From NCBI GenBank assembly GCA_041389525.1, contig JAWKRR010000013.1, positions 62,001-126,000 on the forward strand: a DNA stretch of 64,000 nt. Direction: 5' to 3'. Below, piece by piece: positions 37,701-45,652 of this stretch (position 1 is the stretch's first letter; every line of letters starts with the position of its first letter). Under the pieces are notes generated by a model. The model ran no database searches and was not told the DNA's origin. It worked only from the letters and a program-made list of their open reading frames with translations. Made by a program: the position numbers and the translations under genes. Origin of the DNA: JACKFB01 sp041389525. GTDB lineage: Bacteria > Myxococcota_A > UBA9042 > PHBI01 > JACKFB01.

Positions 37701-40008
37701 GCGAGAAGTCGTAATCCAGCGAGAACTGACCGCGGGCGAACATCTGCTCGCCGCGCGACACGGAGATGCAGATCTGACCGGTGATCTCTCGCAGTTCGCT
37801 CTGCTCGACGCGGACCGTGCCCTCGGTCCCCGGGTCGAGGTGGACCCCCCACTCGCCGGAGCTGCCGATGCGGATCGCGTCGACCACACGAAGCGTCGCG
37901 GTGCCGCTGAACGCCTCGCCGCGCCGGTAGGTCGCGTTGCTGAGGTCCATCTCGGCCTTGCGGACCTCGCCTTCCTTGGCGACCAGCTGAAGATTCCCGG
38001 TCGCCTCGGTGAGCGTGCCCGCGGTGATGGTCGCCGCCGCGTTCGTGTTCTGGCCCAGATAAATCCCGAAACGGCCGGCGTCCTTCAAGAAGACGTCGGT
38101 CACCATCTGGAAGGTGGCGTTGCCCGTGAAGCCGCCCTCTTCGCCCGGCAGGTACTGACCGTTGATGCTGCCGTTGGCGACCTCGGTGGCGCCGTTCTTC
38201 AGCCGCAGCGGCACGTCGATGGTCGTCTTCTGGAAGCGGCTGTCCGCGATATCCACCGTGACCGACGCGTTCTGGCAGATGAAGAGCGCCCAGCCGGCCG
38301 GCTCGTCGCCGGTGTTCGTCGGATCCCCGACGTCGAGGTCGCGGGCCAGGACGAGGCTGCCCTGTCCGGTGACCTTGTCGGTCTCGGCGTTCCAGCTGCC
38401 CTCCACGCGTCCGGTGCCCAGCAGCGAGCCGCCGAGATCGAACTGAAAGTCCATCTCGATCTGGGCGTTCGACAACGCGTTGTTGTCGATACGACCCGAT
38501 ACGTGCGAGCCCGCCATCACGCGCATGGCCGCAGCCGGGGGCAGGGCGCCGGCGTCCTCCGGCGAGCGCGGCCACGACAGGTTGTTGATGAAGCGCACGT
38601 CGAGGTCGCCGCTGAACAGCATGCCCTCGACTTCGAGGTTGGCGTTCTCCAGCGAGCCCTGGAGGATCGGGGTCGTCCCGTCCTGAAGCTGCAGTTGAAT
38701 CGAGCCGCCCATGCGGATCAGCCGCGACTCGAAGACCTCGACGTCGAGGGTGGTCACCTCGGGCATCAAGACGATCTTCCACGGCGAGCTCTCGCCCAGC
38801 GGCTTCTCGACTGGCGCCTTCAGCGTCAGGTTGCCGTTGAACGCCAGCATCTGGTCGCTGGCCGTGTAGACGCCCTCGCTGATGCTGCCGGCGAGGAAGA
38901 GGGTGCCGCCCCGCAGATACTCGACGTCCATCGCCATCGTGATGCGGTCGAGATCGCTGGCGGTGACGACCACGCTGGCGTTCGCGCCGTCCTTCACGAC
39001 GAGCGCGTCGCCGGTGGTGCCCAGCGGGAAGGTCGTGTCGCCCACGAGCCGCAGCGACGCGGTCCCGTCGATGGATTCCTGCGGCTCCTTCAGGTAGGTG
39101 CCGTCGATCTGGCCTTGCAGCTGGATGGGCGCCGCGGCCGCGGGCACCAGCAGCGTGACCCCCAGCGGGACGTGCACCTCGACAGACGCCAGCGCGCTCT
39201 CGGTGACCACGGCGCTGACCGTGCCCCCCTGCTGGATCTCGACGGAGCCCCAGTCACGCTGGATGGTCCAGCCGGTCTCGACCGAGGCGGTGGCCGTGCC
39301 GTTCACGACCGACTCGCCCTGCGCGGGCAAGCTCAGCGTGCCGTCGATGACGCCGCCGATGACGCCCAGCCCCTCCGGGCCCAGGCCGGTGATGCCGAAC
39401 CCGACCTGCTCAAGCGTCAGCTCGGTCAGGCGGCTCTCGGCGAGCACCGCGATGATCGTCGACTCGCGACGAAGGAAGATCGGCCCCGCCTCGCGGCTCG
39501 GCATGCCGAAGTCGTTGGTCAGCGTGAAGGTGCCGCGCCCACCGATCTGCCCGGTCTCACCGGAGAAGTTCAGCTCCACGGTGCCGGTGCCGATCTCGTT
39601 CTCGCCCTCGGCGACGGTGAAGGTCAGGCCGCCGGTGGCCGCCGTGACGCGATTCGCCGCGACCGTGGCCGTGGCGGTCGCGCCGCGCGTGATGGTCGCG
39701 TGCACGCCAGCCGGGCTGCCCACCACGATGTCGCGCAGCGTCTCGACCTGGCCCTGCCCGGACACGAGGTTGCCCTCGGATTCCCAGACGATCTCGGAGC
39801 CCGTGACCAGGAACGTGGGCTCACCGGCCAGCGGGAACTCGGCCTCAAGGCCGCCTTGGACGCGCACCAGCCGGTTCTGCTCGACCGTGGCGGTCGCGTT
39901 GGCCTGCCGCAGGATCGCCCCGGTGTCGCCCAGCGGCAGCGGCTCGGTCAGCGTGACCTCGCCAGAACCGGCGATCTCGCCCGCCGCGGCGTCGTAGCTG
40001 CCCCGCAA
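34756..40008 (-). CDS. DUF4157 giant protein, C-terminal part (after frameshift)
   Basis: Continuation, in another frame, of the gene beginning at 41702. The frame is open from at least 40064 down to the stop at 34756, about 1,750 residues; 40008 is only the first TTG and has no ribosome-binding site, so it is probably not a real start. It consists of some 25-30 repeats of 45-65 residues with a common pattern: a strand ending N[SD]xLTxxxGxLxL, a turn, GxYxxxxGxFxGxGxVxL, then a short GxxGxY strand. This beta-rich array (to about residue 1,500) is followed by a Pro/Arg-rich linker, a hydrophobic segment (LIGIVTAALTFGPIGVVIYLAW) and a helical C-terminal domain ending RILFRRNGITW. It may be an eCIS cargo or surface protein; function unknown. 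Confidence 0.8.
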   Translation of the reverse strand: MRGSYDAAAGEIAGSGEVTLTEPLPLGDTGAILRQANATATVEQNRLVRVQGGLEAEFPLAGEPTFLVTGSEIVWESEGNLVSGQGQVETLRDIVVGSPAGVHATITRGATATATVAANRVTAATGGLTFTVAEGENEIGTGTVELNFSGETGQIGGRGTFTLTNDFGMPSREAGPIFLRRESTIIAVLAESRLTELTLEQVGFGITGLGPEGLGVIGGVIDGTLSLPAQGESVVNGTATASVETGWTIQRDWGSVEIQQGGTVSAVVTESALASVEVHVPLGVTLLVPAAAAPIQLQGQIDGTYLKEPQESIDGTASLRLVGDTTFPLGTTGDALVVKDGANASVVVTASDLDRITMAMDVEYLRGGTLFLAGSISEGVYTASDQMLAFNGNLTLKAPVEKPLGESSPWKIVLMPEVTTLDVEVFESRLIRMGGSIQLQLQDGTTPILQGSLENANLEVEGMLFSGDLDVRFINNLSWPRSPEDAGALPPAAAMRVMAGSHVSGRIDNNALSNAQIEMDFQFDLGGSLLGTGRVEGSWNAETDKVTGQGSLVLARDLDVGDPTNTGDEPAGWALFICQNASVTVDIADSRFQKTTIDVPLRLKNGATEVANGSINGQYLPGEEGGFTGNATFQMVTDVFLKDAGRFGIYLGQNTNAAATITAGTLTEATGNLQLVAKEGEVRKAEMDLSNATYRRGEAFSGTATLRVVDAIRIGSSGEWGVHLDPGTEGTVRVEQSELREITGQICISVSRGEQMFARGQFSLDYDFSQGENAVVDAEGSVELIGQVTLGTAAGYTFTLNGGTGLSAKVTQNALEWVEGQLILGIGDPVEFGTLALTGRYEAGADPNFSGQALAAITRPKSLGLSFGGYDFWLMPSTVAVDLLNSDITHIGGEIGVQARKAEGNITLTLAGDWVKNETGGIFNGTGTGTVEGQVTVGSAGAYTFIVQGGTGVDITVENNDFTRIHGTLNALVKEGENDFFALNCEITYRTADGGSIDAEGSCSLLGEKKIFQLGTYEFWLRAGDGFTANIKVVNNDVKEVGGVVAFMIKDGEALPLIVASASGRYTDEDGHFTGEGDIRLGRPVTFPPNATAGPKLVFHAGSGGRGRVTNSELRQLGGNLNVDVWDSTGPLVNVAADGEYDVVNNNLVRLAGTATMMRSIEIGGTGDQAMLRVESLTGHAVIQNSELVSAGGACTVVLPRLNNMRGQFQAEWRTEGGQDYFSGSGTINFVLFPPDPATGRAMSGEVSATYNEDGTFVIDGEVDYQINHLLGGKLGVHVDQELQPVLSGSIRCTDVPLVRGRPLFDMGIDILPKMSIPIFPPVGAMLDIGIRGGLGLAMQDLLFSAEIGISNFRPLADHVTVPDFHAQLALSWGLNFYAFVAAYMGVSIGIPGANLGAGVEGEVRLNAPVTVVPSGLLRSEGGRFSGELGVGVTIEPTINLYARPYLQATLGTEHRLDLAEWEAPLGSIFKFEWGTTYAWGDAGPRRENRSPDQRPGLPAPERPPTRTSEAEINSRTPTRASGAQPVPGGPTLESGSEMAAQQQSGRDAGPMGAIQEKIRTIQTIAEGVGAVARLVSLLIGIVTAALTFGPIGVVIYLAWKAFIGDFSFSQVAEDVASVVRLMQVCYDLIRPHLPDWWDRIIGFFSGDGPSLLDALFGADDAMRASVRAGEHRHAPPEVRATMIDEMISGWTGEDDQECILEVLRFSSANGDIAAVVRRVDGGADQILSDLDGYEDDQARILFRRNGITW

Positions 40009-41702
40009 GTCCGCGCGCCAGTGAGGATCGTCAGGGTCGCCGCGGCGTCGACTCGCGTGAGCTCGCTGTTCTCGACCGCGACCGTGAGGCTCGAGTTCGT
40101 GACCTCAAGCTCGCCCAGGCGAATGTCGCCCTGCTGGGTCAGGGTGCCGGCCAGGCCCCACAGGCCGTCGGTCACGTTGTAGCGGCCGGTGATCCCGACG
40201 CCGACCCACTGCGCGATGCTCAGGTCGATGGTGCCGCCGACCTCCAGCCCCTCAGCGGTGTACTGGCCGGTGAGCTGCACCGCGTCCAATGTGACGTTGG
40301 GGACCAGTTCGAGCGGCTCGGCAAGGGTCACGGTGACCGCGCCCGAAAGCTGCCCATTGGTGAGGCCGGCCTCAAACGTGACCCGCCCGACCTGGGCCAC
40401 TTCGCCGGTCACCGTCCCGCGGATGGAGAAGTCGCCGCCCTCGGTGAGCGTGACATCGACCGACCCGCCGGTCAGCGAGACCGCCGGGTGCAGATGCACA
40501 CCGGAGTGCGTGATGGTCCCGTGCCCGCTGATGCCGCCCGAGCTGAAGCTGAGGTCCAGCGTGCCGTCGAGCACCTCCCCGATCTGGAAGGCCGCCCCGC
40601 GCACGTCCCCGCGCACCTCGATGTGCGGCTCCGTCTGGCCGGGCAGCACCTCCTCGGCGAGGGTCAGGGTCACACCCTCGAGGTGGATGTACTCGCCGAC
40701 CGAGACGGTGCAGTCGACCGAGCCGCGCTTGAGGTGCCACGCCTCGTCGAACTCGATCTCGACCGTGTTGACCCGCAGACCCGGCATCGGGTCGGCGTTC
40801 ACCGTGACCCGGACCGTCTTGCGGCCGTTGTTGGGGATGGAGACGTGGACCTGGTGCCCGAAGACGTCCAGGTCCAGATCGGCGGGTCGGCTCGTGGTCC
40901 CAGCCCCCGCGGCCTGGGTGGTGCTGCTCGCCCCCGTGTCGGCCGCGATGGCCGTGGGCGACAGCGGCGCCATCGCGCGTCCCGGCGACTGGCCTGCCGC
41001 AAAACGCTGGCCGATGGCCGCGGCCTCGGTCTCGGCGTGCAGGACCGGCTTGGCCCCGCGCACGTCCGGCGACACCGCGCCCGTCTGGCGCTGCTGGGCG
41101 ACGTGGGCCATCTCGTGGCCCAGCAAGTACCGGCCCGTGGAGGTCTCCGGGTCGTAGGCCTGCGGGTTGAGGAAGACCTGCCCGCCCTCCATCAAGCCGC
41201 TGGCGCCGCGCGACTCGGTGCGTTTGCGGGCGTCGTCGTCGGCGCGGACGGTCAGCCCGTCCAGCGAGATCCCGAGCGCGCTGGCGAGCTGCTGCACGAG
41301 CTGAGCCGTGCGCTCGGCCCGCACCTGATCGAGGTCGATGACGTTGTTGAGCCGGCCTTGCGGCGCCTCGGCCGCGGCCGCGGGCGCGAACCTGGACAGC
41401 AGCTCCGACGGCGTGGTCGCGGCCTTCTTGCGGCCGAAGGCCCGGTCCGCAAAGGCGGTGCCCACGGCGTCCGCGACCTGAACATAGAGCCGCTCGAGAT
41501 CGGCGGGCTTCAGCAACCCCCGCTCGTTCAGCTCGGCGAGGTAGCTGCCGATCTGCTCGGGGCTGCCGCGGAAGTCGCGAACCAACTCGACGATATCGAC
41601 GTCCAGCGCCTCAGCGCGTTGGAGCTCGCGACGCTCGAGCAGCAGCCGTCGCTGCTCGCGTTCCGCGGTCCGGACCTCGTGTTCGTCGTTTCGGGACTTC
41701 AA
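39948..41702 (-). CDS. DUF4157 (eCIS-core) giant protein, N-terminal part (before frameshift)
   Basis: Starts at a TTG with GGAGG eight bases ahead. The first ~85 residues are charged and helical; VIDLDQVRAER is at 121-131; a DUF4157 domain spans about 130-235 with the metalloprotease-like motif H196-E-M-A-H200-V in GHEMAHVAQQRQ, the hallmark of proteins associated with extracellular contractile injection systems. From about residue 285 the beta repeats begin and continue, after a frame change near 40,010-40,060, into 34756-40008. This frame ends at 39948 in nonsense-like sequence (GAATTPRRARSP), so the true product is very likely one ~2,300-residue protein. Cause unknown: sequencing error, mutation or recoding. 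Confidence 0.85.
   Translation of the reverse strand: MKSRNDEHEVRTAEREQRRLLLERRELQRAEALDVDIVELVRDFRGSPEQIGSYLAELNERGLLKPADLERLYVQVADAVGTAFADRAFGRKKAATTPSELLSRFAPAAAAEAPQGRLNNVIDLDQVRAERTAQLVQQLASALGISLDGLTVRADDDARKRTESRGASGLMEGGQVFLNPQAYDPETSTGRYLLGHEMAHVAQQRQTGAVSPDVRGAKPVLHAETEAAAIGQRFAAGQSPGRAMAPLSPTAIAADTGASSTTQAAGAGTTSRPADLDLDVFGHQVHVSIPNNGRKTVRVTVNADPMPGLRVNTVEIEFDEAWHLKRGSVDCTVSVGEYIHLEGVTLTLAEEVLPGQTEPHIEVRGDVRGAAFQIGEVLDGTLDLSFSSGGISGHGTITHSGVHLHPAVSLTGGSVDVTLTEGGDFSIRGTVTGEVAQVGRVTFEAGLTNGQLSGAVTVTLAEPLELVPNVTLDAVQLTGQYTAEGLEVGGTIDLSIAQWVGVGITGRYNVTDGLWGLAGTLTQQGDIRLGELEVTNSSLTVAVENSELTRVDAAATLTILTGARTCGAATTPRRARSPVLARSR
40009..40064 (-). other. Frameshift site in the DUF4157 giant gene
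   Basis: In this interval both frames are open. Upstream codons read ...NSELTRVDAAATLTIL in the N-terminal frame; downstream codons read RADLRGSYDAAAGEIAGSG in the other, and together they complete the standard repeat unit. Loss of one base, or gain of two in the GCGCGC run near 40,017-40,023, would restore one frame. Confidence 0.7.
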
Positions 41703-42019
41703 CCCACCGCCCTCCGCACCCGCTACCCCGAAGGACCTCGCGTCATCTCGGATGATGGGGTCTGTCGACCCCGCCGGGGACTGCCGTCACCAGCGCGAGA
41801 GGTCCGAATCGTCTGCTCTTGAGGATCGTCCGAGCCGGAATTCGCCGAGGCCCGGTTCGCTGGTTTTCCGCGTCAACGCTGGCCCAACCGGGCCGTCGCT
41901 GATGCTAGCACGAAGCCGGCGGCTGCACAGCCGACCGCGCACCGTGGGATTACTAGCAAGGAGCGATCCACTTCCGGGCGGCCGGTCCGCGGCGGGCCCG
42001 AACGCGCGCTGGAGGCCCG
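41703..42019. other. Gap between the AAA ATPase and DUF4157 genes
   Basis: This 317-base gap has no convincing gene. It contains a weak minus-strand promoter candidate, an extended -10 TGC-TAGCAT at 41902-41910 without a clear -35, and the strong GGAGG site before the TTG at 41702. The gap suggests the giant gene has its own promoter instead of depending only on the ATPase transcript. Confidence 0.4.
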
Positions 42020-44230
42020 TCAGCGCGAGGCGCTCGCGTCGTCGTCGGGGAGCTCGCCCCCTGGGGGGAGCTCGTCGTAGTAGGAGCGACGGCTGGCCTC
42101 GGGGCTGAGCGGGGGCAGGGGAGGCATCCCGGCGAGATCGGCGGCGGCCTCGTCTTCCTCTGCGAGCCCGCGATGCACGCGCGCCCGCTTCGCTTCCACC
42201 ACCGAGCTGTCGCGGGTGACCTTGCCCGCCGCCACGTACTCGTCGCGACACGCCTCGTGCAGGATCGCCTGGGTCAGCGGGCTGTCCGCCTCGGCCGCCA
42301 TGTAGGCAGCCCGCAGCAGCGCGTTCTTGATCATGCCGCCGGTCAGGTCGTACTTCTTCGCCAGCGCCATGAAATCCACGTCCGCCGCGCAGGGCGCCTC
42401 CGGCGGGCACAGGGTCTCCCAGATGCGGGCGCGCTGCTCGACAGGCGGGTCCTCGAACGTGACGCGGAACTGGATGCGGCGGATGAGCGCGCGGTCGAGG
42501 GACCCGTAAAAGTTCGTCGTCAGGATGCAGATGCCCGGGAAGCGCTCGATCTCCTGCAGCAGCAGGTTCACTTCCATGTTGGCGTAGCGGTCCGTCGCCG
42601 TCTGGGTCTCGGCGGTACGCGCGGAGAAGAGCGAGTCGGCCTCGTCGAAGAGCAGCATCGCGTGGCTGATGCGCGCCTGCTGAAAGATGGCTTTGATGTG
42701 CTTCTCGGTCTCGCCGACCCACTTCGACACGACCTCCGGGATGTTGACCCGGTAGAGGGCGCGGTTGAACTCGCCGGCGATGATCTCGGCGCACAGCGTC
42801 TTGCCGGTACCGGGCGGGCCGTCGAAGAGGACGGTGATGCCTTTGCCGGTCACCAGCTTGCGGCCGAAGCCCCAGCGGTTGAGCACCGTGGACTGGTTGC
42901 GCACCGCCGAGATGATCTCGCCGACCTTCTTGCTGGCCTTCTCGGGCAGCACGATGTCCTTGAGGCGGAGGTGCGTGGTCGTTCGGACGGTGAGGTCCTC
43001 GAGGGCGTAGCGGAGCTGGCTGAGGCAGCCCTCTTCCAGCAGCGCCATCGAGACCGGCTTGTCGCGGGCGCGGGCGCGATTCACCGCGACCAGGATGGCG
43101 TTCTTGATGGTGCCGCCGCTGAAATCGTAGGTGTTCGCGAGGGCCTCGAGATCGACGTCGTCGGACAGCGGGACGCCCGGCGGCAGGTGCACCTCCCAGA
43201 TGTGGCGCCGCAGCTCCGCGTCGGGGATCTCGAAGGGCAGGTTGACGATGATCCGCCGCTCCAGGGCGTCGTCGAGGCGCTCGGGGTGATTCGTCGTCAG
43301 CAGCAGGATGCCGTCGAAGTCCTCCATCGAGCGGTAGGCGGTGGCGCGGCGCTTGTCGCTCTTGCCCAGCAGGGCCTCGCACTCGTCGACCAGCACGACC
43401 GCGTCGCGCATGGTGGCCTCGGTGAAGAGGTCCGACAGCATCGCCTCCAGCCCTTCGTTCTCAGGCAGGTCGGAGGCCGAAACACTCAGCAGCGGCCTGC
43501 CGATATGGCCCGCGAGCGCGTGGGCCAGCAGGGTCTTTCCGGTCCCGGACGGACCCGAGAAGAGCATCGTCAGCCCGCGCCCGTACGGCAGGATCTTGTC
43601 GAAGCCCCAGTCGCCGATGGCCTGCCGGTAGCGATCGTGGTTCTCGACCATCTCGCGTAGCTGCTCGCGCTGCTCGCGGTCGATGATCACGTTGAGCAGC
43701 TCGACCTCGGGCTCGCTGAGCTGGGCGATCCGCTCGACGTTCTCGGACAGCTCCTCTTCCCAGAGCAGGTATCGGATGGTCGGCGGTGTGACCATCAACC
43801 GGCGCGCCATCACGCCCGCGCTGGAGCCCGCCTCGGCCGCGCCCAAGCTGACCAAGCGGTGCCGGAGCAGCGGCGCCCCGCGGAAGAACGCGCGCCGCGC
43901 CTGCAGCGTCTCCTCGGAGCCCGCGCAGAAGCGGTCGATGACCAATCGCACGGTCACAGCACGCGAAAAGACGGATCCACCGCTGCGCTCGAGCACCGAC
44001 GCCATGGTCGGCTGCACGTGCTGGCCCAGGCCGACCATGATGCACTTGAGGTCGAAGCTCGACAGCCCGAACCGGCGCACCAAGCTGCCGATCCGCTCGC
44101 CCTCGGGGGCGCAACGCACGCCCGCCTCGAAGGTCTCCCAGGCGCTGCCGTCGCCCTCGCCGAGCAACAGCTCGGCCACCGCGGGCAGGCCGCTTAGGAG
44201 CAATTGCGTGCTAGGGGCGGTTTGGTTCAT
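42020..44230 (-). CDS. Twin-AAA ATPase of the eCIS-associated (CDC48-like) type
   Basis: A 736-residue ATPase with two AAA modules. A helical N-terminal domain (~1-170, with a winged-helix-like part) precedes module 1 (Walker A GPSGTGKT 226-233, Walker B VLVDE 279-283, sensor TTN 312-314, RR 325-326) and module 2 (GPPGTGKT 471-478, Walker B LLFDE 526-530, TTN 571-573, RR 584-585); both look active. An acidic Pro-rich tail ends the protein. AAA ATPases of this kind accompany contractile injection systems, where they are proposed to remodel or load cargo. It stands directly upstream of the DUF4157 giant and 66 bases after serA on the same strand. Confidence 0.9.
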   Translation of the reverse strand: MNQTAPSTQLLLSGLPAVAELLLGEGDGSAWETFEAGVRCAPEGERIGSLVRRFGLSSFDLKCIMVGLGQHVQPTMASVLERSGGSVFSRAVTVRLVIDRFCAGSEETLQARRAFFRGAPLLRHRLVSLGAAEAGSSAGVMARRLMVTPPTIRYLLWEEELSENVERIAQLSEPEVELLNVIIDREQREQLREMVENHDRYRQAIGDWGFDKILPYGRGLTMLFSGPSGTGKTLLAHALAGHIGRPLLSVSASDLPENEGLEAMLSDLFTEATMRDAVVLVDECEALLGKSDKRRATAYRSMEDFDGILLLTTNHPERLDDALERRIIVNLPFEIPDAELRRHIWEVHLPPGVPLSDDVDLEALANTYDFSGGTIKNAILVAVNRARARDKPVSMALLEEGCLSQLRYALEDLTVRTTTHLRLKDIVLPEKASKKVGEIISAVRNQSTVLNRWGFGRKLVTGKGITVLFDGPPGTGKTLCAEIIAGEFNRALYRVNIPEVVSKWVGETEKHIKAIFQQARISHAMLLFDEADSLFSARTAETQTATDRYANMEVNLLLQEIERFPGICILTTNFYGSLDRALIRRIQFRVTFEDPPVEQRARIWETLCPPEAPCAADVDFMALAKKYDLTGGMIKNALLRAAYMAAEADSPLTQAILHEACRDEYVAAGKVTRDSSVVEAKRARVHRGLAEEDEAAADLAGMPPLPPLSPEASRRSYYDELPPGGELPDDDASASR

Positions 44231-44296
44231 TCAGGGCCGACGGTGATGGTCGCCCGCAAACCCGCTGAGTTCAAGCGAAGCGCAGCCGCGCTGTCG

Positions 44297-45652
44297 TTAC
44301 TCGGCGCTGCCGCGATCCAGGGGTATCGCCCGCAACCAGCGGATCGCGGTCGGGTCGCCGGTGATCTCGGCCGCGTCCCGCACCAGGCTCGCGACTTGCT
44401 CGGGCGTCAGCTCGCGGTCCAAGGCCGACACGTCGTAGGCGATGCCGTAGTCCGGGAAGTCGATGTGGGCCGAGCGCATGTTGTTCGCGCCCGCCTTGAA
44501 GATCGCGTCGTCGACGGCCTTCTTGGTGCCGCGCTTGTCGACGTGGACGACCGCCAAAATCGAGGACGCGCACTCGACGTCGAACTCGATGGCGGCGCGC
44601 GGCTGGAAGACGCAATTTCGCAGCATGCCCATCTCGTTGAGCATCTGCGTCGTGCGCGCGACGTAGGCCGCGATGCGCGGCTGGGCCTCGCGGGTGGCGG
44701 CGCCGATGTGCGGGGTCGAGAAGATGCGCGGCTCGCCCTGGTACGGGTTGACCCAGCGCGTGGTCGAGGCGCGGCCCGGCTCCTCGGGGAACACGTCGGT
44801 CATGGCGTAGGCGATGTGGCCCTCGCTGACCGAGCGGCGGAGGACGTCGGGGTCGACGATGAAACCTCGAGCGAGGTTGATGAACCCGCGCGGGCTCTCC
44901 CCCTCTTTCTCGCTCATGGCGCTCAAGGCGTCGAAGCCGATCATGTTGCGGTTGCTGCGCCCGTGGATGTCGGTCGCGGAGACGTGCACGGTGACGAAGT
45001 CCGAGGCCGCGAAGAGCTCGCGCATGTTCGCCGCGGGCTTCCAACCCATGGCCAGCCCGACTTCGCGCGGGACCGGGGCCGTGTCGAAGAAGAGGATCTC
45101 CATGCCCAGGGCCTGGCCAAGCTGCGCGACCTGGCGGCCGATGTTGCCCAGGCCCAGGATGCCGAGCCGCTTGCCCATCAGCTCGTAGCGGCCCGCGGAG
45201 TCCTTGTTCCACTGGGAGTTCGCCATCTCGGGCACGCTCTCGAAGAGGCGGCGGGCGATGGAGATAAGCTCGCCCATCACCAGCTCGGCGACCGAGCGGG
45301 CGTTGGAGACCGGGTCGTGGGTGACCAAGACGCCGTGGCTGGCGCAGGCCTTCTTGTCGACCGAGTCGTCGCCGATGCAGCAGAGCATGACGCCGGCGAG
45401 GTTCTTGCTGGCCTGGATGACGCGCTCGGTGATCTCGACCTTGCTGCGCTTGAAGATGAGGTGGTGCTGGCCCTGCTCGAGCAGGCGCACCAGCTCGTCC
45501 TCGCTGGGGGCGTCCGCGACCCGGTGCGGCTCGATGCCCATCTCGCGCAGGCGCTGGTCCAGCAAGGGATCCGGGTTCTCGATGATCAGCGCCCGCTCGA
45601 AGCGGCCGTTCCAATTGCGGTAGCTGAGTTTGCCGTCGCTCGCGAGCGTCAT
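44297..45652 (-). CDS. serA: D-3-phosphoglycerate dehydrogenase-like protein
   Basis: A 451-residue NAD-dependent 2-hydroxyacid dehydrogenase. The Rossmann motif LGILGLGNIGRQVAQLGQ, catalytic Arg in NLARGF, Glu in FPEEPGR and His in TPHIGAATREAQ are present. A C-terminal regulatory-type segment (SSILAVVHVDKRGTKKAVDD...) resembles an ACT domain, as in SerA, the first enzyme of serine biosynthesis. GGAG lies eight bases before the ATG. Oddly, that ATG overlaps the stop of modC (ATGA), coupling a serine-pathway enzyme to a molybdate transporter. Other 2-hydroxyacid dehydrogenases are possible; SerA is the best fit. Confidence 0.85.
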   Translation of the reverse strand: MTLASDGKLSYRNWNGRFERALIIENPDPLLDQRLREMGIEPHRVADAPSEDELVRLLEQGQHHLIFKRSKVEITERVIQASKNLAGVMLCCIGDDSVDKKACASHGVLVTHDPVSNARSVAELVMGELISIARRLFESVPEMANSQWNKDSAGRYELMGKRLGILGLGNIGRQVAQLGQALGMEILFFDTAPVPREVGLAMGWKPAANMRELFAASDFVTVHVSATDIHGRSNRNMIGFDALSAMSEKEGESPRGFINLARGFIVDPDVLRRSVSEGHIAYAMTDVFPEEPGRASTTRWVNPYQGEPRIFSTPHIGAATREAQPRIAAYVARTTQMLNEMGMLRNCVFQPRAAIEFDVECASSILAVVHVDKRGTKKAVDDAIFKAGANNMRSAHIDFPDYGIAYDVSALDRELTPEQVASLVRDAAEITGDPTAIRWLRAIPLDRGSAE

